Assembly: GCA_963930775.1 (NCBI GenBank)
Contig: OZ005698.1
Span: 4,098,501 to 4,162,500, forward strand
Source: Cliona cf. orientalis
Taxonomy: Eukaryota > Porifera > Demospongiae > Clionaida > Clionaidae
DNA length: 64,000 nt
Direction of reading: 5' to 3'
The translations under genes were made by a program, and so were the position numbers. This document shows positions 42,101 to 56,600 of this stretch, piece by piece. Numbering within the stretch: the stretch's first letter is position 1; each line of letters starts with the position of its first letter. Below the pieces are notes generated by a model that was given only the letters and a program-made list of their open reading frames with translations, searched no databases and was not told the DNA's origin.

Positions 42101-44616
42101 GTGTGTCTGATACGCCATTTTGTGATATAATGCGCATGCTTGGAATGTGTTGCCATGGTGAAGTCATGTGACAGCGCCTGGCCCTAGGCGCTAGGCGAGG
42201 CCAAACCATGGTACCAAGGTAGCTACTCGCTAGCGCTAGCGCGTGCAACGGCGCGCTGGATGGATCATGGATATGAATATGAAGGTGCAAGGATCGAGGA
42301 ACGGTAAGGCGCTAGGCATAGGTGAGCTAAGTGCTTCGTTGGATCGATCATAGATATCATACCATCATATAAAGGAGCAAGACTCGAGGAGCGGTAACGT
42401 ACAGATCATAAAATTATGCCGGGTAGATAGCTGCTGCCAACAATAAAACTTAGCACTTGGTTTTCTCCATAAGCGGAAGAGTCTCATCACGACTTGGGCC
42501 ACCTAAAGTAGTCTTCTTTGTCAGCCTGCTTCATCATAATACAAGGCATATGAACACAAGCTAATGAGGGGCGTGGCTATGAATTTTGCAAACTTCGGCA
42601 CCTCCCATCTTCCACTTAATTACACTGGACAGAAATTGTGAGCAAACCATGCAAGATGGCATTGATAAATTACACTAAGTGTATTAAAAAAGAACAGAAA
42701 CAAGTATAAAAACAATTGAATAAAATTGAAGAATGAAGTAGGGATGGCAGGATCAAAAAGTACACAAACAAGAGATAATCGCATCTACTATACATCCCTA
42801 CGCTTGCTTTTTGAGGGGTGCAAAAATAACCAATAACAATGCGATTGAATCAAAATTGATAAAACCCAAACCCAAACCATCGTGACAATTAACAACCTGA
42901 GCCGAATGTCTCCCATAATATAACACACTCAACAAATACGGAGCTCTGCAAAACAAATAGTAGCCGCATGCATGTGCGAACACAATTAAGTAAGCGTGGC
43001 CACAATCGCAAGCCATGAACGATCATTAGTTCAAGCATAGTTTGAGGCAAAAATATGGCAGAAAACGTCTTTCTGCTGCTTATTTCTCGACCATATATCT
43101 TGAATATTTGAAAATTAGTCCGAAAAATGAGTCTACTGTGTCAATGTCAGCGAAGATTATCGCTCCGAAATTAATAAAAGCCGCCCTCGATTAGTAGCCA
43201 CACTTCAGCAAGGTTGAAATTAATAGTAGCCGCGGCTAGTATTCGAATAAATACGGTATCCGGGGGCCATCCCTACTTACAGAGTCTACTGACTCTATGT
43301 TATATGCAAGCTTGCACGAGTCTTGCAGTACTAGTGACCTCGTGTTGATGATTTTTGCTTCATAACTGCATGCAATCATCTGCTCCAAAGATTTTGTACA
43401 GTGGTGCTTCGTAAAAGCAGCAATTACTTGCCGTGATTAAAGGTTTCTGAGCGTAATTGTGAGTGAAGGTTAACTTAAATTGATAGCGACTTAAAAGTGT
43501 AATTGAAAACAATGTATGATCAAATCACATGCTGATGTCACAATTGATGAGTCAGTAAAAAGCTAACAAGCCTGGAAGCCAAGACAGTCAAGGAAATTTT
43601 AGTCAGTCGTCACGTTTAGGTAGCAATTCGTACATAATGCCGTATGCCGTATGCAATTGTGTCAAGAACCGTTGGAGTGTTGCTCCTTGAGAGGGCAGAG
43701 TCATGTACTGATCAAATGTGGCAACAAATAACGCCATATCTCTCACAAATTTTTTAGTGAAGTCTTAGCCTTACAATTGCAATGTCTCAATTGAGACACA
43801 TAAACGAGGTATGTGGCAGGTAGAGCAATAACAGAACGACTACTGCAGCCCTCAGGGGCCAAGGGCTAATGAAGTACATGTACTATAACACACAATCTCA
43901 TTACAACACTGTACAGAGTGCTTGTTCTAGCACTCTACAACGTGCTTACTAACTACACTGCAAACTACTAGCAACATCTATAACTAGTGTTAATGCAGGG
44001 CATTTGGGGGCGAGCCTGAGCGAGCGCTGAATTCTGTCAAATTTCACATTGAGGCGTGGCTGTATACATTGATTTAAAACAGCTGACTCAGCAGCTAGTC
44101 TCTCGCATTTGCTGTAGCCTGGCCTCTCTTTCTTCAGCTGACTCAACATTTAGCCTATCGTGTCTGCGTTGCAGACATGCTTGCCTATGTTCTACTGTTT
44201 GACCAGCTCGTCTGGCCCTGTCTCTGACTCACCTCTTTGCCAATCTTTCTTCTCTTTGTTCGGCTAACTCCGAGGCGCGGCGAGCTCTGTCTCGCTCTCG
44301 CCTTCTCTGGCGCTTTCTTTCTCTTTCATCTTCGGCGGATTCAGAGAATAAGTGACTTTCGTTTTTGATGAAGCCATGGGATTTGAAGAAGAACGACATT
44401 ACTCAAAACAGACTGGACTGTTTGCTTGTAGACTCTACACACGTTTGCTGCAATCGCTAGCGCTTGCATTGTACTTATAAATTTGCAATTCGCTGAATTA
44501 GAAAGGCATATATACGGCCTGCATAGCCCAGGTATGAGAACGCGTAGTAGAATATTTCGCGTTTATGTCCATAGAGCCATGCTGGGAATATAATTTCGTG
44601 TGACCAACGTACTATA

Positions 44617-44657
<41 letters not shown>

Positions 44658-47600
44658 GTGAACATTGAGGAACCGTCTGGAAATACCCTACCCTACTCAG
44701 TCTCTATGTATACGAGTTAATAGGAAAATCATGTCAGATGGTATTGATGAATTATCCTAAAGAGGAATAAAAAAAAGAAATAGAAATAAGTATAAAAACA
44801 ATGAAATTGAAGGATGAAGTAGGGATGGCAGGGTCAAAAAGTACACGAACAAGATTTGTAGTGATAATCACATTAATTTCACTATGCATCCCTACGATTG
44901 CTTTTTGAGTAGAGATGCAGGAATTGACTAATGAGGCAGTATGTGCGACGATTGAAGCTGATTAATCCCCCACCCCCTCATGAGCATAGTGGACAAGATC
45001 AATTTCTCCCACACGCATAAAAGATTCAAACTAAGGATACAGCACCAATGGATCACCATCAACAGGTGCATGATAATCGAAAAAAGCAAGTGTAGGGATG
45101 TATAGTGAGATTAATGTGATTATCACTACAAATCTTGTTTATGTACTTTTTGACCCTGCCATCCCTACTGCATTCTTCAATTTCATTGTTTTTTTATACT
45201 TGTACTTATATGAAAGCACCTAGTCCATCAAGCTAGATCCTTTTTCGCATGACAACCTTTACCTACTCAAGCCAAAAGGATCTAGCAAAGGTCAGTGTTG
45301 GAGTGCAATTGGTTTACTGAAGTCATACGAGTGCATACTGATCTCAAAAGCAAGAACAGAAGAAGCAGATGGATATTCTTACATTTTACAGTAAGCTCTA
45401 AGCATAGTAGGCCTATAGTTTAGTGCCCATTATTTGCCAAACGTTACTCTATACCCACGATTAAAGTGCTTGCCATAAACTTCAAAAGCTGAAGCTGAAG
45501 CTGACTGACCTGACCTTTGCTAGACCTCTATTGCGTGTGGATAGAGTGAGTAAAGGTTATCAGGCAAAGAAGGGATCTAGCTTGATAGACTAGAAAGTAC
45601 CTTGGTGCAGCTTGGGTTCTTGACCCTCAGTTGCGAGTTCAATTCCTATGCCATGCTTGTGACTTTGAATAAAATGCTTCATTCCCATTGCTCCAAGCAT
45701 ATAATAATATTATGTATACATAGATACGGACCAGTCACCTGACTCTGGCTGGAGTGAAAAACCCTTGGTACCATCCCCAGTGGTGGGGTTCAGATGGAAC
45801 TTCTCGCGCATACACACATAAACAGTGTATAGGCAATATAAATAAGGTGGGGCAAACTGAATTCATTATATTTTGTCATGATCATCACTCATATACGTTT
45901 TTATATTTCTACTGCATGCTCATATTTTAGTGTGACTTTCAAGCCAGCCAAAAATTATCCATCAAAGCCAAGAATGAATCTTGCTGGACTTCGACAGTCC
46001 TGGGATCATTAAATTTTGCTAATCAAGGATACACTTGTACCACTGAAATGTGAGTATTGACTGCCCACCCACATGTAAGTCCAAAAAATATATAATGATA
46101 ATAACTGAGAAGTCAGTTTACCCCATTCAGTAATACAATCTCAGGCTATTCAATTACCATGCATGAACATTTGCAAAAGATGGCAGGAAAGTTAGGGGGG
46201 CCATATGTACATTAGCAGGATTAATTCTAATTTCTATGGTATATACCTGTTTCAGTGGTGCTAGTAGATGGTTCTCCAGTCAGCAGAGTTATGAATTTGG
46301 ACAAAGCACCAAGTGGAGAAGATGATCTACCAACATCAGACATTCCTGACATTCCTCCTACTCCCAACTCCTCCTCAAACCCAAGGCTGGGATAGTCGGC
46401 AATGCCAAAGGTCATCAATGGCTTTTCATCTTGACAGCTCAAGAGATCGGTAGATCCTGCAGCATCTGCATCCAGTGCACTGGTACTCTCTGCTATACTG
46501 TCAAGCTTCATTCTCTTTGAATTTAATTGAATGAATCTTGAAAGTGAGTTTATGAGTGGTCCTGCACTGATTGGAAGTGTTTCTGAAAGGTTAGTACCTA
46601 TTGCAGAGTCAAGCAGTGCTAGATTGATATAGAGACCATGAGCTTCAGGTAAGACAGGCATCAGACGGTTGTTGGTGGTAGCAGATAGTGGAGTGGGAGT
46701 GACAGTCTCAAATGGTGAATCAAGTGGTGTGAGGAGTGATGGTGTGGTGAGGTGGCGAGGGAACCAGGATACCCCCGGTCCACTCCCTCCTGATTTTGAA
46801 AGGGTATGAGAAGGAGACGATGTAACAGTAGTGGAAGGATAAGCGGCAAAAAGATTTGGGGAGAAACGAGTTTGTTTGGTAAGAGGAAGAGTAAGATTCT
46901 CCCTGATAGGTATCCGGGAAGCCAGTGATGTAGGAGGAGGAAAGATGAACTTTTGTGGTTCAGAGTGTGCACTATTTATAGCTCTGGAAGTGCTATAAGT
47001 GAAAAAGAGTGGGAAGTGGTATGTCATTGCAAAGATTAAGAATATTACATGGAAACTAGACATGTAGCATTTTTTGGTTCTATACATACTTTCAGTGACT
47101 TATTTGCAAACATATTAACTCACACCAATTAAATTAAGTCGTGACTGGCAAGAATGTATAGGTACCTATGGCAGTAAACACTATTTTGGTGATTTCAAGT
47201 TCTACGATGCCAGTAAAATCTCATGCTTATGCACTGGAGAGAGCAGAGCAGGAGTGGTAGCAGAATGGTAAGTAATCTCTCAGTCCTATATGTATGTGAT
47301 GTTTAATAAGTGCTTCTGCCATACATACAATATGCATTTACCTAGGTAATGTGTGAGGTGGTGCAAAATCATGCCTTCATGGTGCGCAAATGATTCATGT
47401 ACAATAGTCTCACAAATAAGGGTTCGTGAGTGGTATATAGCTATTGTGTACTGCCAAGTGCACAAAGTACGTAGGTAGGTAGGATTGGTATGTGATATAC
47501 TTTTAGTTATGATATATCCTGATTCACCCTTGTATCCTAGGTAACAAGGGTGTTATAACTAAAATATTGACCTCCCTCAGGCAATTATAATCCCCTGTGA

Positions 47601-50600
47601 ACACTATAGTGCACTGCACTAAAAATATGCCAGCCAACGATTTCCTACCATCTAAACACAAACACTAAGAAACTGACCAATCAGGATATATATCAGATGT
47701 CACATGGTAGGCACGCGTATTATGGATTATAAAGCCCACGACCCCGAGGGCGCAGCCTACCATGCGATATCTATTACCTATTTTAGCGAATGGCACAATT
47801 ACGAATTGCAATATAAATATGCGCAATAGGGCGGCCAGCTGGCCGGGCACGTGCCACATGGTAAATGCCAGTTGATCTAGCTAGCCAGCTAGCTATACTA
47901 GCTATCTGTACGGCTGTGCTAGGGCCAAACGATACAACCGGTGGCAAAATCAGTGAGAAAAGGATTTGTATACAAATTTCTATTATTTCGGGTCATATGT
48001 GACTTTCAACAAATGTATGCATCAAATCGCAAATCGCACACAAGGTGTATATGTGCATTAAATAGATATTGCAGTTTGAATGTACCGTGTATGCTAAAAT
48101 AAAACGCAATATCTAATTTGTGCAAAAAAATTCGCGTTCTAGGACTTTTCGAAATGTAGAGTGTGACGATCTTTATCAGAAAAATTAATAGTGCAAAAGT
48201 AATCAATTTTTTAGCTTGCATTCATAAATATGGTAGCTTGCTTTGAAACAAGTCTAAAGGAGTCAGAATGTAGAAGTGCGTGAACCATCTATTGTGTAAA
48301 TTTCAATGTGTCAGCTTGGTTGAGTCACTTTGGCCAGAATGAAACCTTTAGAACATGCTTACCCATGCAGTGGGTCACTTTGGCGAGCATTTAATTTTGA
48401 TGAAATGGCTCTCCGTTGCTTGGTTGATTGGTGAAGTTTAAAATTAGCAAACTGAATCCGTACCACCATAGGCACATGTGCATTAAATTCAGTTGGTGAG
48501 ATTTTAATTTCGCAATCTATACCAAATTTGCAAGATCAAAAGCCTTGCCAAAATTTCCCACTATTATTATACTGTATGTGTTTCGATATGTTTTTGGCTC
48601 ATGCATTACACCTCTTTAGACGTTATTGCATCATCATCGTGCACACACTTAATGCCAGGTGTTATAAATTAATGTTATTATTGCATCCACTAAGTCACTA
48701 AAGAATGGTAGAGTGGCGCAGCACCGCCATTTTACATTTGATGTGATTTAATAACCACAAGCATATATAGCACCGCTCTTAGATTTGTTCTAGTGATTTG
48801 CCTGGCATCGCATAATACAAGTTTGAAAGTCACATGAATTACCTCGCATAACATAACAATCCTATGGTAGGGAAAATTTGCAATGCTGGTGCTATATGGG
48901 CACCCTTTTGAATAAGTTTTACACCCAAGCAGGAAAAGTGGGGTATGGGGAAACAATCCACAGTAGGATTTTGTGATACTATGGTATATGCAAATGCAAG
49001 TATGAGTCCTAGATAGCCAAACACTACAGTAGCAATGCATATTAGCTAGAGCAAATTATAATGGTTGGCCATCTGCCGTTTTCCTGGTCAAAAGGTCACA
49101 TGTCCAGTCGATTAATCTTCTAATCGGATAGTATGTCCGTTCACTATACACAGTACAGTCCGTCAATGGGTTGTACTACTAAGTGAGCAGGTGTTCCCAT
49201 GAATAGTATTTTAACACTCATTTTGTGGTACACCACTAACAGGCTAGCTGATACTGTCACTATGTAGACAAAGTGATGACCTGCAAGCACGGTATATAGC
49301 AAGAGTGGATTTTATAGTGATAGTTTTGCTACATTGTTTGTAAATGCGACTAAATAACTTAATGTCAGATCATGTCCAGCCAACATTGGTGTTGGTCTGA
49401 CATAATGTCAGGGCAATTTTCAATAGTTACAATCACTCTGCAATAATTTACTTGGTATCATTTCCTGAGGATGTTTTGTTCAAGACTCCTGAGCTAGCAG
49501 ACGGTCTGTGAATGTAGGTGCACTGCTTAGGAAGGGTCTGTGTGAAGCTCATCATATCATGAAGAGGAGCAAATTCAGCAGGTACACAATCATCATCTAG
49601 CTATAATAAAATCACAATATGATAATACAACCAAATGCTGTTTACCATGACCCACTAGATCAGTGTCCAGTTGAGGAGCTGGAGTGGATAAAATTATAGA
49701 GGTACACTCTGTTCTCTCTTCTTTAATTTCATCAAACTTGTCTAATTCCATTTCCACCGAAGGAGGAGTTGGGTAGATTCTTGACAGTTCAGGAATACTC
49801 ATTGTTTCAGCCTGGTATACATGACATAGTATATTGTATGATTAGTTGAATACACGAGAGAGTCTGGTAAAATGAAACTGAAACTTTTATTCCTCACCTT
49901 GGATACTTTGTGACTAGTGGACAGATCAATATGTTCCAGCCCTCCAGGTCTAGCATCACCAAATGTGAACTGATTCATTTCCATTCCCTGTAATAATTAT
50001 GGGACACAAGATTCAAATGTATTTGGTGTAGCACAACCTTTCTCACCTCTTGTGTTTCATCTTCCTCGTCACTGGCAAAGATTTGGTCAAGTCCACCTTC
50101 ATCAATTTTCACAGCTTTATCACTGAACACATCTATTTGCGGCTTAGATTTTTCTGATCCGAATCCTCCATCCAATAGCATTTCTCCACTAGTCTGGTGA
50201 GACTCTCCATTGTGGCTCATCGGGCTATCCACCCCCACTCCACTGTAGCTATCTTCTGCTGCAAGAATAGGGCTGATGCCACCAATTTCAGAAATGCCTG
50301 CATCTCTCAATATTCTACCATGTGTATCAATAGACACCGGGTGAAGCTTAGTTGCCGAGGATGGGGTGTTTGGCTGCTCACTGGCTGCTAGTACAAGGCC
50401 AGAATTGGTATTAATAGGACTTCCATTAGGCTTCTGGGTGAAGTGCTCAACACTGTTTCTGCCACGGCGACCAGGACTGTCAATGAGTGAATATTGATTA
50501 AATTTCTACTACTAACGTTACATAATGTAAATAGGATGGTAAGGAACATTCTATGATACTTCTTACCATAGAATCCTGTGATTACGCCCCTCCCCTCGTG

Positions 50601-53600
50601 CATAAGCTCCACCCCCCCCCCCCCCCCCCCCCCACATTTTTAGCTAAAGTTCCTGCATAGGTAGTTTTGTATCGTGTATAAGCCCCCCTCCCTCTGACTG
50701 TAAAATGCAGACATTGCAGACCATAAGCCAAGTAAAAACAGTAGCTACAACTAACAAACTAGCTACTTGTGTCATAGTATAATGCCTTACTTTATCGTTT
50801 TTCTCGAGTTTTGCCCACCAAGCAGCCAGAGAAACAAGGGGGGTCACTTCCATAGGCACTGTATCCAGAGCAGCAACCGGGGTCAGGATTTTTGACTGTC
50901 TAAAAATGGTCTTGACCGCTTGACAACGGCGAATTGTTGCCCTTGACCTTTTGAACGACTAACTGCGCATGCGCAAAATCTTGGCCAGGCCTCTTGGCTG
51001 CCTAGCTATGCTGCAGATAGGGCCCAGAACACTGCTTGACCGTTTGACTGATCCCCAAGAAGTGCCTTGACCGTTTGACTACATTTGACACCGGTTTGCA
51101 GCTCTGTACACAGCGCCTATGGGAGTGACCCCTATTGGAGAAAGTCACGTGGCATTCGACGGTCGGTAATGGTTGTCACACAAAAAAGTTAGGATCCCGT
51201 GTATAAGCCCCCTCCCCACTTTTGCCCAATGCTAGCATGCACAAAGGGGGGGGGGCATAATCGCGGGATTCTACCAGGAATGGCCAAATGCGGCCCCTGG
51301 GGCCGTTTGTGACCCCAGACCAATTTTTGATGGCCCCTAATAGTAGTTGTGCAATGCATGACATTGCATACTCCAGCTACTTCTACCTGAAATGGATGTG
51401 GTCTGCACATATCCATGATCATACTGTTTAATATATACCGTGTATGAAATGGAGCTGCAATTGTAAATAGTTGAAAATGATGTGCTTCCTTGGAAACAGC
51501 AAAATTCAAAATGTATTCAATGTATAAAATTCAAGCGTACCTCAGAGGCACGCTTGAATCAAATTGTAAGGCCAGGCTCAAGCTAGAAATCCACTCTTTC
51601 TCCGTGCATTTTTCTATAGATATTAATATCTGTTTAACGGCACCTCAAGAGTCTTAGTGTATGACCATGGATACTGTAGCCGTACTTATGTACCGTATTT
51701 CTTCAATTATAGCCTATTTCATCTACCCATACCAGCATTGACGGATCAATGACTGATATCTGTGCCATAAAGTTAGCCGTAAGTTCATCAGATCTCTGGA
51801 TGGCTACATGATGCATGGTCTAACCCATATGTTGAAGTGTCCTGCAGATGGCAAACTAATGAGAACACCAAATTTCTCATGAAGGTTTGTCTGCAACTGA
51901 AGTAAATAAATACCAGGCCTACTCAGTATCATTCCCAGAAGAATCAGCTGTTCATGTCTCCAAGTACTTTATGAGGTACATGTTTGCCCCATATCCCTAG
52001 TTTGTTGAAAAAGATGTACGTACCGCCTTACTGTACATTCAGAAACGCAACATAGATTGGTTATTTCAGCAAGAGTGAAATCTTTGGTAAGATAGGCCCA
52101 CATAATTCTCAAGCATGCTGTCACAGTATACACCACAGGTAGATTCTAATTTCGCAGGCTTTTCAGGATGCAGTCAATCTAATTCGAATAAGACTGACCA
52201 ACGGAAAACACAGGCGCCCAAACAGCAGTACTGGGCTTTGTACAATCGTATTGCAGTGTGTGGTAGAGATCCAGATTGTATTCACAAGCTAGCTACGATC
52301 ACTATAAATACCGGGTATGTACAGCGTAATGCTTATCCCTGCAGAAGTAACCAGTCCTTATAAAACTAGCAATTAAACCACTAGTCAACACAGTCAAAAA
52401 TATCCACAACACACATTTAAACTAGAGCTCTGTAAAGCACACACCCCGAGCACACACTGTGCAATTTATAGTGCAGCCAAACAGTGTAGTGCTGTTACAA
52501 GCGCAAGCATCATTAAATTTTAGAACATGTTGACGACCTTTACTGGTTCATTATACTAGGCACTTAATGAGCAGAAAGCACATGGCCTGCGTGCATTATG
52601 CATTGAGTGGGCACTATCGACAGGCGTGGCTATTATGGCCAACAAAAAGGCACTATTTATGACGCTCGTGGATCGTGTCCTTGATTGAAAGCACAATGAA
52701 GCCAGTTTTTGCCAAATTTGACAGATTATGAGTCACTGTGCCTATATCGCTAGGCCTTGAAATATGGCAATTTTTGCGCTAATAACAATGACCGATTATT
52801 TCACTCCTTGAGCGCAGGGTAATAACTGATATTAATTACCATAAGCCTGGTGTTGGTAAAGCAGGTAAGAGAGAAGTGAAGTTGGTGGAAAGAGAAAAAA
52901 AAACATCAGGATCCCGTCAGGATTTGAGCCTGGGACCTTTTGATTATCTACTGAAGCATTTCTACCAAATAACTTATGCTACTGGGCCCTGATGGCAGGG
53001 GAGTGTAGGTAGGATTGGTACTAATATCCTAAGGAACTAGTTCAAACCTGGCAACTTAATCTTGAATTTTTCAAGAGCGGCCAGGTAATACCTAACTGGT
53101 CACATTCTGGGTAACATGAATATTGCACTCACCTTGGTTAGCTTTATGGTAAATAGCAGAATTGTTAAGTATTTTGATCTACTCTTTAGATGTATTAATA
53201 TATATTTTTTGGTTATCTCTCACCTTCCAACCTTCTTTGAGCTAGGAGACAGTAGTGCCGTGAGTGTTGGTGTACCAGGTGTGAGACTTCCAATACCACT
53301 TCGACGACCCGTCAGCTGACGAAGATCATAGCTCAGTAAACTTGTCATTGACTCACCACTCTCTGCAACAGTGTTTTATTCTTGGGTCTCTACCAGGGTT
53401 TAATTTAAAGGGGGGGGGGGGCAAGGCGAAACTGATTGAAATCCCCTCCCTGGCAGGGCAGGATTACTGGAAATATGACGATATGTTGTGCAATGCACAA
53501 AACATTGAAGTACATGTACTACGGTAATCAGACATAGTACTGCACAGGCCAAAAAACGGGCTTCTAAATTGAATTTGGTAGTCTAAGAACCCTAAAAATC

Positions 53601-56600
53601 TATGACACTTGTCTATTGCCCCAGCACCTCAAGAAAAACTTTCTAACTAGAGCTCTGTAGAGCACATACCCCACGCGCACATTGCGCAATCTATAGAGTT
53701 GCTTCTGTGTGCATGGCTATAATTTTGTGAATTCGAACTTCAGAAATTAGTGGAAATGCTGCTTAATTGTACGTAGCTATATTGGAGGTCCCAGTGACAA
53801 AAAGCACTCTCTCTGCACCAGATCTAGGCTACTAGGAGATATGAACTGATACTTCCAATATTTTGTTGTAATAGTAAAGCCATCTTACATTATGATTTGG
53901 TTCCATAGGGCTACACATTTCAGCTCCATCGGCGGATGTGGAGATTTCACGAGCATTATTGATTTCGACGATCTTTACCAGTCATATTCTTGGCTACTTA
54001 GTTGTGCGCATAAGCAGAAAAAACAATGGACATGCATTATGCATTGAGTAGGCACTGTCGATAGGCGTGGCTACGTTAGCTAACGAAAAGCCACTATTTG
54101 TGATGCCCATGGACTGTGTCCATCGATTTGACGCACACTGAAGCCAGTTTTTCGCCGGGTTCGATTGATCCGTTATGCTTACGAGTCGCTTAGATACCTA
54201 CATCTCGAGATGTGGCGATTTTTGTGCTCATGACAACGACGACGTCGACAACACGATTGATTACTTTACCCCTTGTGCATGCGCGCGGGGTAATAAACTC
54301 TCAATGGTTCATACCTGGAAGGTCAAGAGAGTCCCACCATGAACTTCTTGGGACCGGTGGTAGACCAGGACTGAGAAGCTGTTGGCAGTTGATACCATTA
54401 GGAGAGAGAGAAGGGTTGGTCACAGTTACAGACGTCACCGCACCAGGAGGAAGACGAGACTGATCATAGTACTTCTCACATGTGGAGTAGCTATGAATAG
54501 CTATAGCAATTGAAAGATGCAAATCAATACTTATCAAACTAGAGCTCTGTAGAGCACATACCCCGCGCACACATTGCGCAATCTATAGATTTACTTTTGC
54601 GTGCATGGCTATTATTTGTGAACTTCATACAGACAAATAGTGGAAATGCTGCTTGCTTGTACTGTTGCAGTAGCTAATGGGGTCCGCACTCTCAGTGCAC
54701 CAGACCTACATGTAGACTAGGAAGGTATGAACTGATACTACCTATATTTTGTTGTTATACAATATGACTTGGTTCCATAGGGCTTCAGAGTTCAGCCCCC
54801 TGAGCGGATCCGGATAATAGAGCTATACTATAGATGTCACGAGCATTTAATTTCGATGATCTTTACCAGTCATACTATACTAGTCACTTAGTTGTGTGCA
54901 TGAGCATAAAGCACAATGGCATGCACTATTATGCATTGAGTAGGCACTGTCAATAGGCATGGCTACGATGGCCAACAAAAAGGCACCATTTCTGACGATT
55001 GTGGACCATATCCCTTGACTTGACGGACACTGAAGCCAGTTTTTCGCTGATTTCGATTGATTGGCTGTGCTTATTAGTCCCTTGGATGCCTACATCTTGA
55101 GATATGGCGATTTTTGTGCAAACGATGACGACACAACCGATTGCTTTACCCCTTGCACATACGCGCAGGGTAACTATAAGAAAGTTGGTAGGAAATCAAT
55201 TTGGTTGCTACCCTTCACAATTATCGAATGGCAGATGTGCATATAATATTATTATCTATATTATAGGATTGTAGTTGTGTCCATCTGTCTGTTACAGAGG
55301 TCATGATCAGTGGAAGTGATTTGACCCCGCAACACAAGAGGCTGGATCTCAGTCCCTTGAACATTGGAAGCTAGAACAAGGTGATCTCTGTGAGCGCAGG
55401 AGCTTATGAGCGCTGCAAAGCAGTGCTCATAAGCTCCTGGTGAGCATCAGTCTCGGCACTAGCTACAGGCACAAACACTAGCTTCTTGAACGGACTGTAC
55501 AAAACCAAGAGCTCAACAAATAGAAACTTGTATTCAGTGCCCTGCATTTAGGCAAGCAGCTTAATTCTTGAGAAAACATGATCCAAGTGGTCATCACAGC
55601 AGTAGTACATCCTGACTTTGATTTCTAAAAGTCTTGTGAGGAAAGCTATGAGCAAGATAATGATTTTTTTGGACAGTAGATTGATTTATTATCTTCTATG
55701 TATTGCTGTATACATACAACTATCCCCTGCTTCATGGATTCCTAAACTTAATGCAACAATCAGGTTCAGCAGGGGGCGAGCAAAGTGAGCTTCCCTGCTT
55801 AAATGATTATACTAAGATTATAGTCTTCTGTGCGTGCGTGCGTGCATGCGTCTGTACAGCGGGAGATAATTGGAGGCAATTTAACCAAAGCTAAAAAGTT
55901 TTCTTTCTAGGCATCGCTGGACTTGGGGCAGTAACCCACTGACACGGCTGGGTATAGCCCCAGCAGCGACTAAAGTGAGCTGCTGCCCATTGGTGCTTTC
56001 CAGAAGGAGGCGATTCTATTTTAAGCATCTTCTCTTGGGAGCCCTTGCAAGCGAAGCTGCAAGACAACTAACGAATTTCTTCTAGCTGATTGGCAAAATC
56101 ATATGATCAGGCAGGATATGCACGTGCACTAGCTTGCTTATGCGCACAAATGTGTAGGTAAAGGTTGTTGCAAACCCAAATCCAAAGTGTGTAATATTAT
56201 ATATATATATATCAGGGTTCTCCCCACACTGGTCGGTTCTGGTAAAGGGTCGACCAGTGCTGGTGCAGGACCGACCAGTTCTGGTAAAGGGTCGACTAGT
56301 TGCTAGCTCAAATTTATCACCACTTACCTAGCTGTGGTGCACTACAAATGGCTCATGGTCATGCTTTGGGCATGCCTATAACCACTAAACCACAGTTTAC
56401 AAGTCCAATACTATAGACACCACTAGGCTGTACTATGCTTGCATCTGCATACACATCTAAAGATTTACCACCTCTCAAAATTTCTGGGGAGAACCCTGAC
56501 ATATATATATATATATTAATGACGACACCTTTCCACACCAATATTGATTGTAATACAAATTTCAGTTTGCAACCAAACTTTTGATGGCTGTCAATATTCC

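Noticed and set aside
45600-45660. Possible tRNA-like B box (GAGTTCAATTCC)
   Set aside because: Only the B box is convincing. No paired acceptor or anticodon arm could be drawn, so it is not listed as an RNA gene.
46661-46972. 103-codon frame rich in Leu and His on the minus strand
   Set aside because: It is a shifted frame of the large MED13 exon at 46247-46992.
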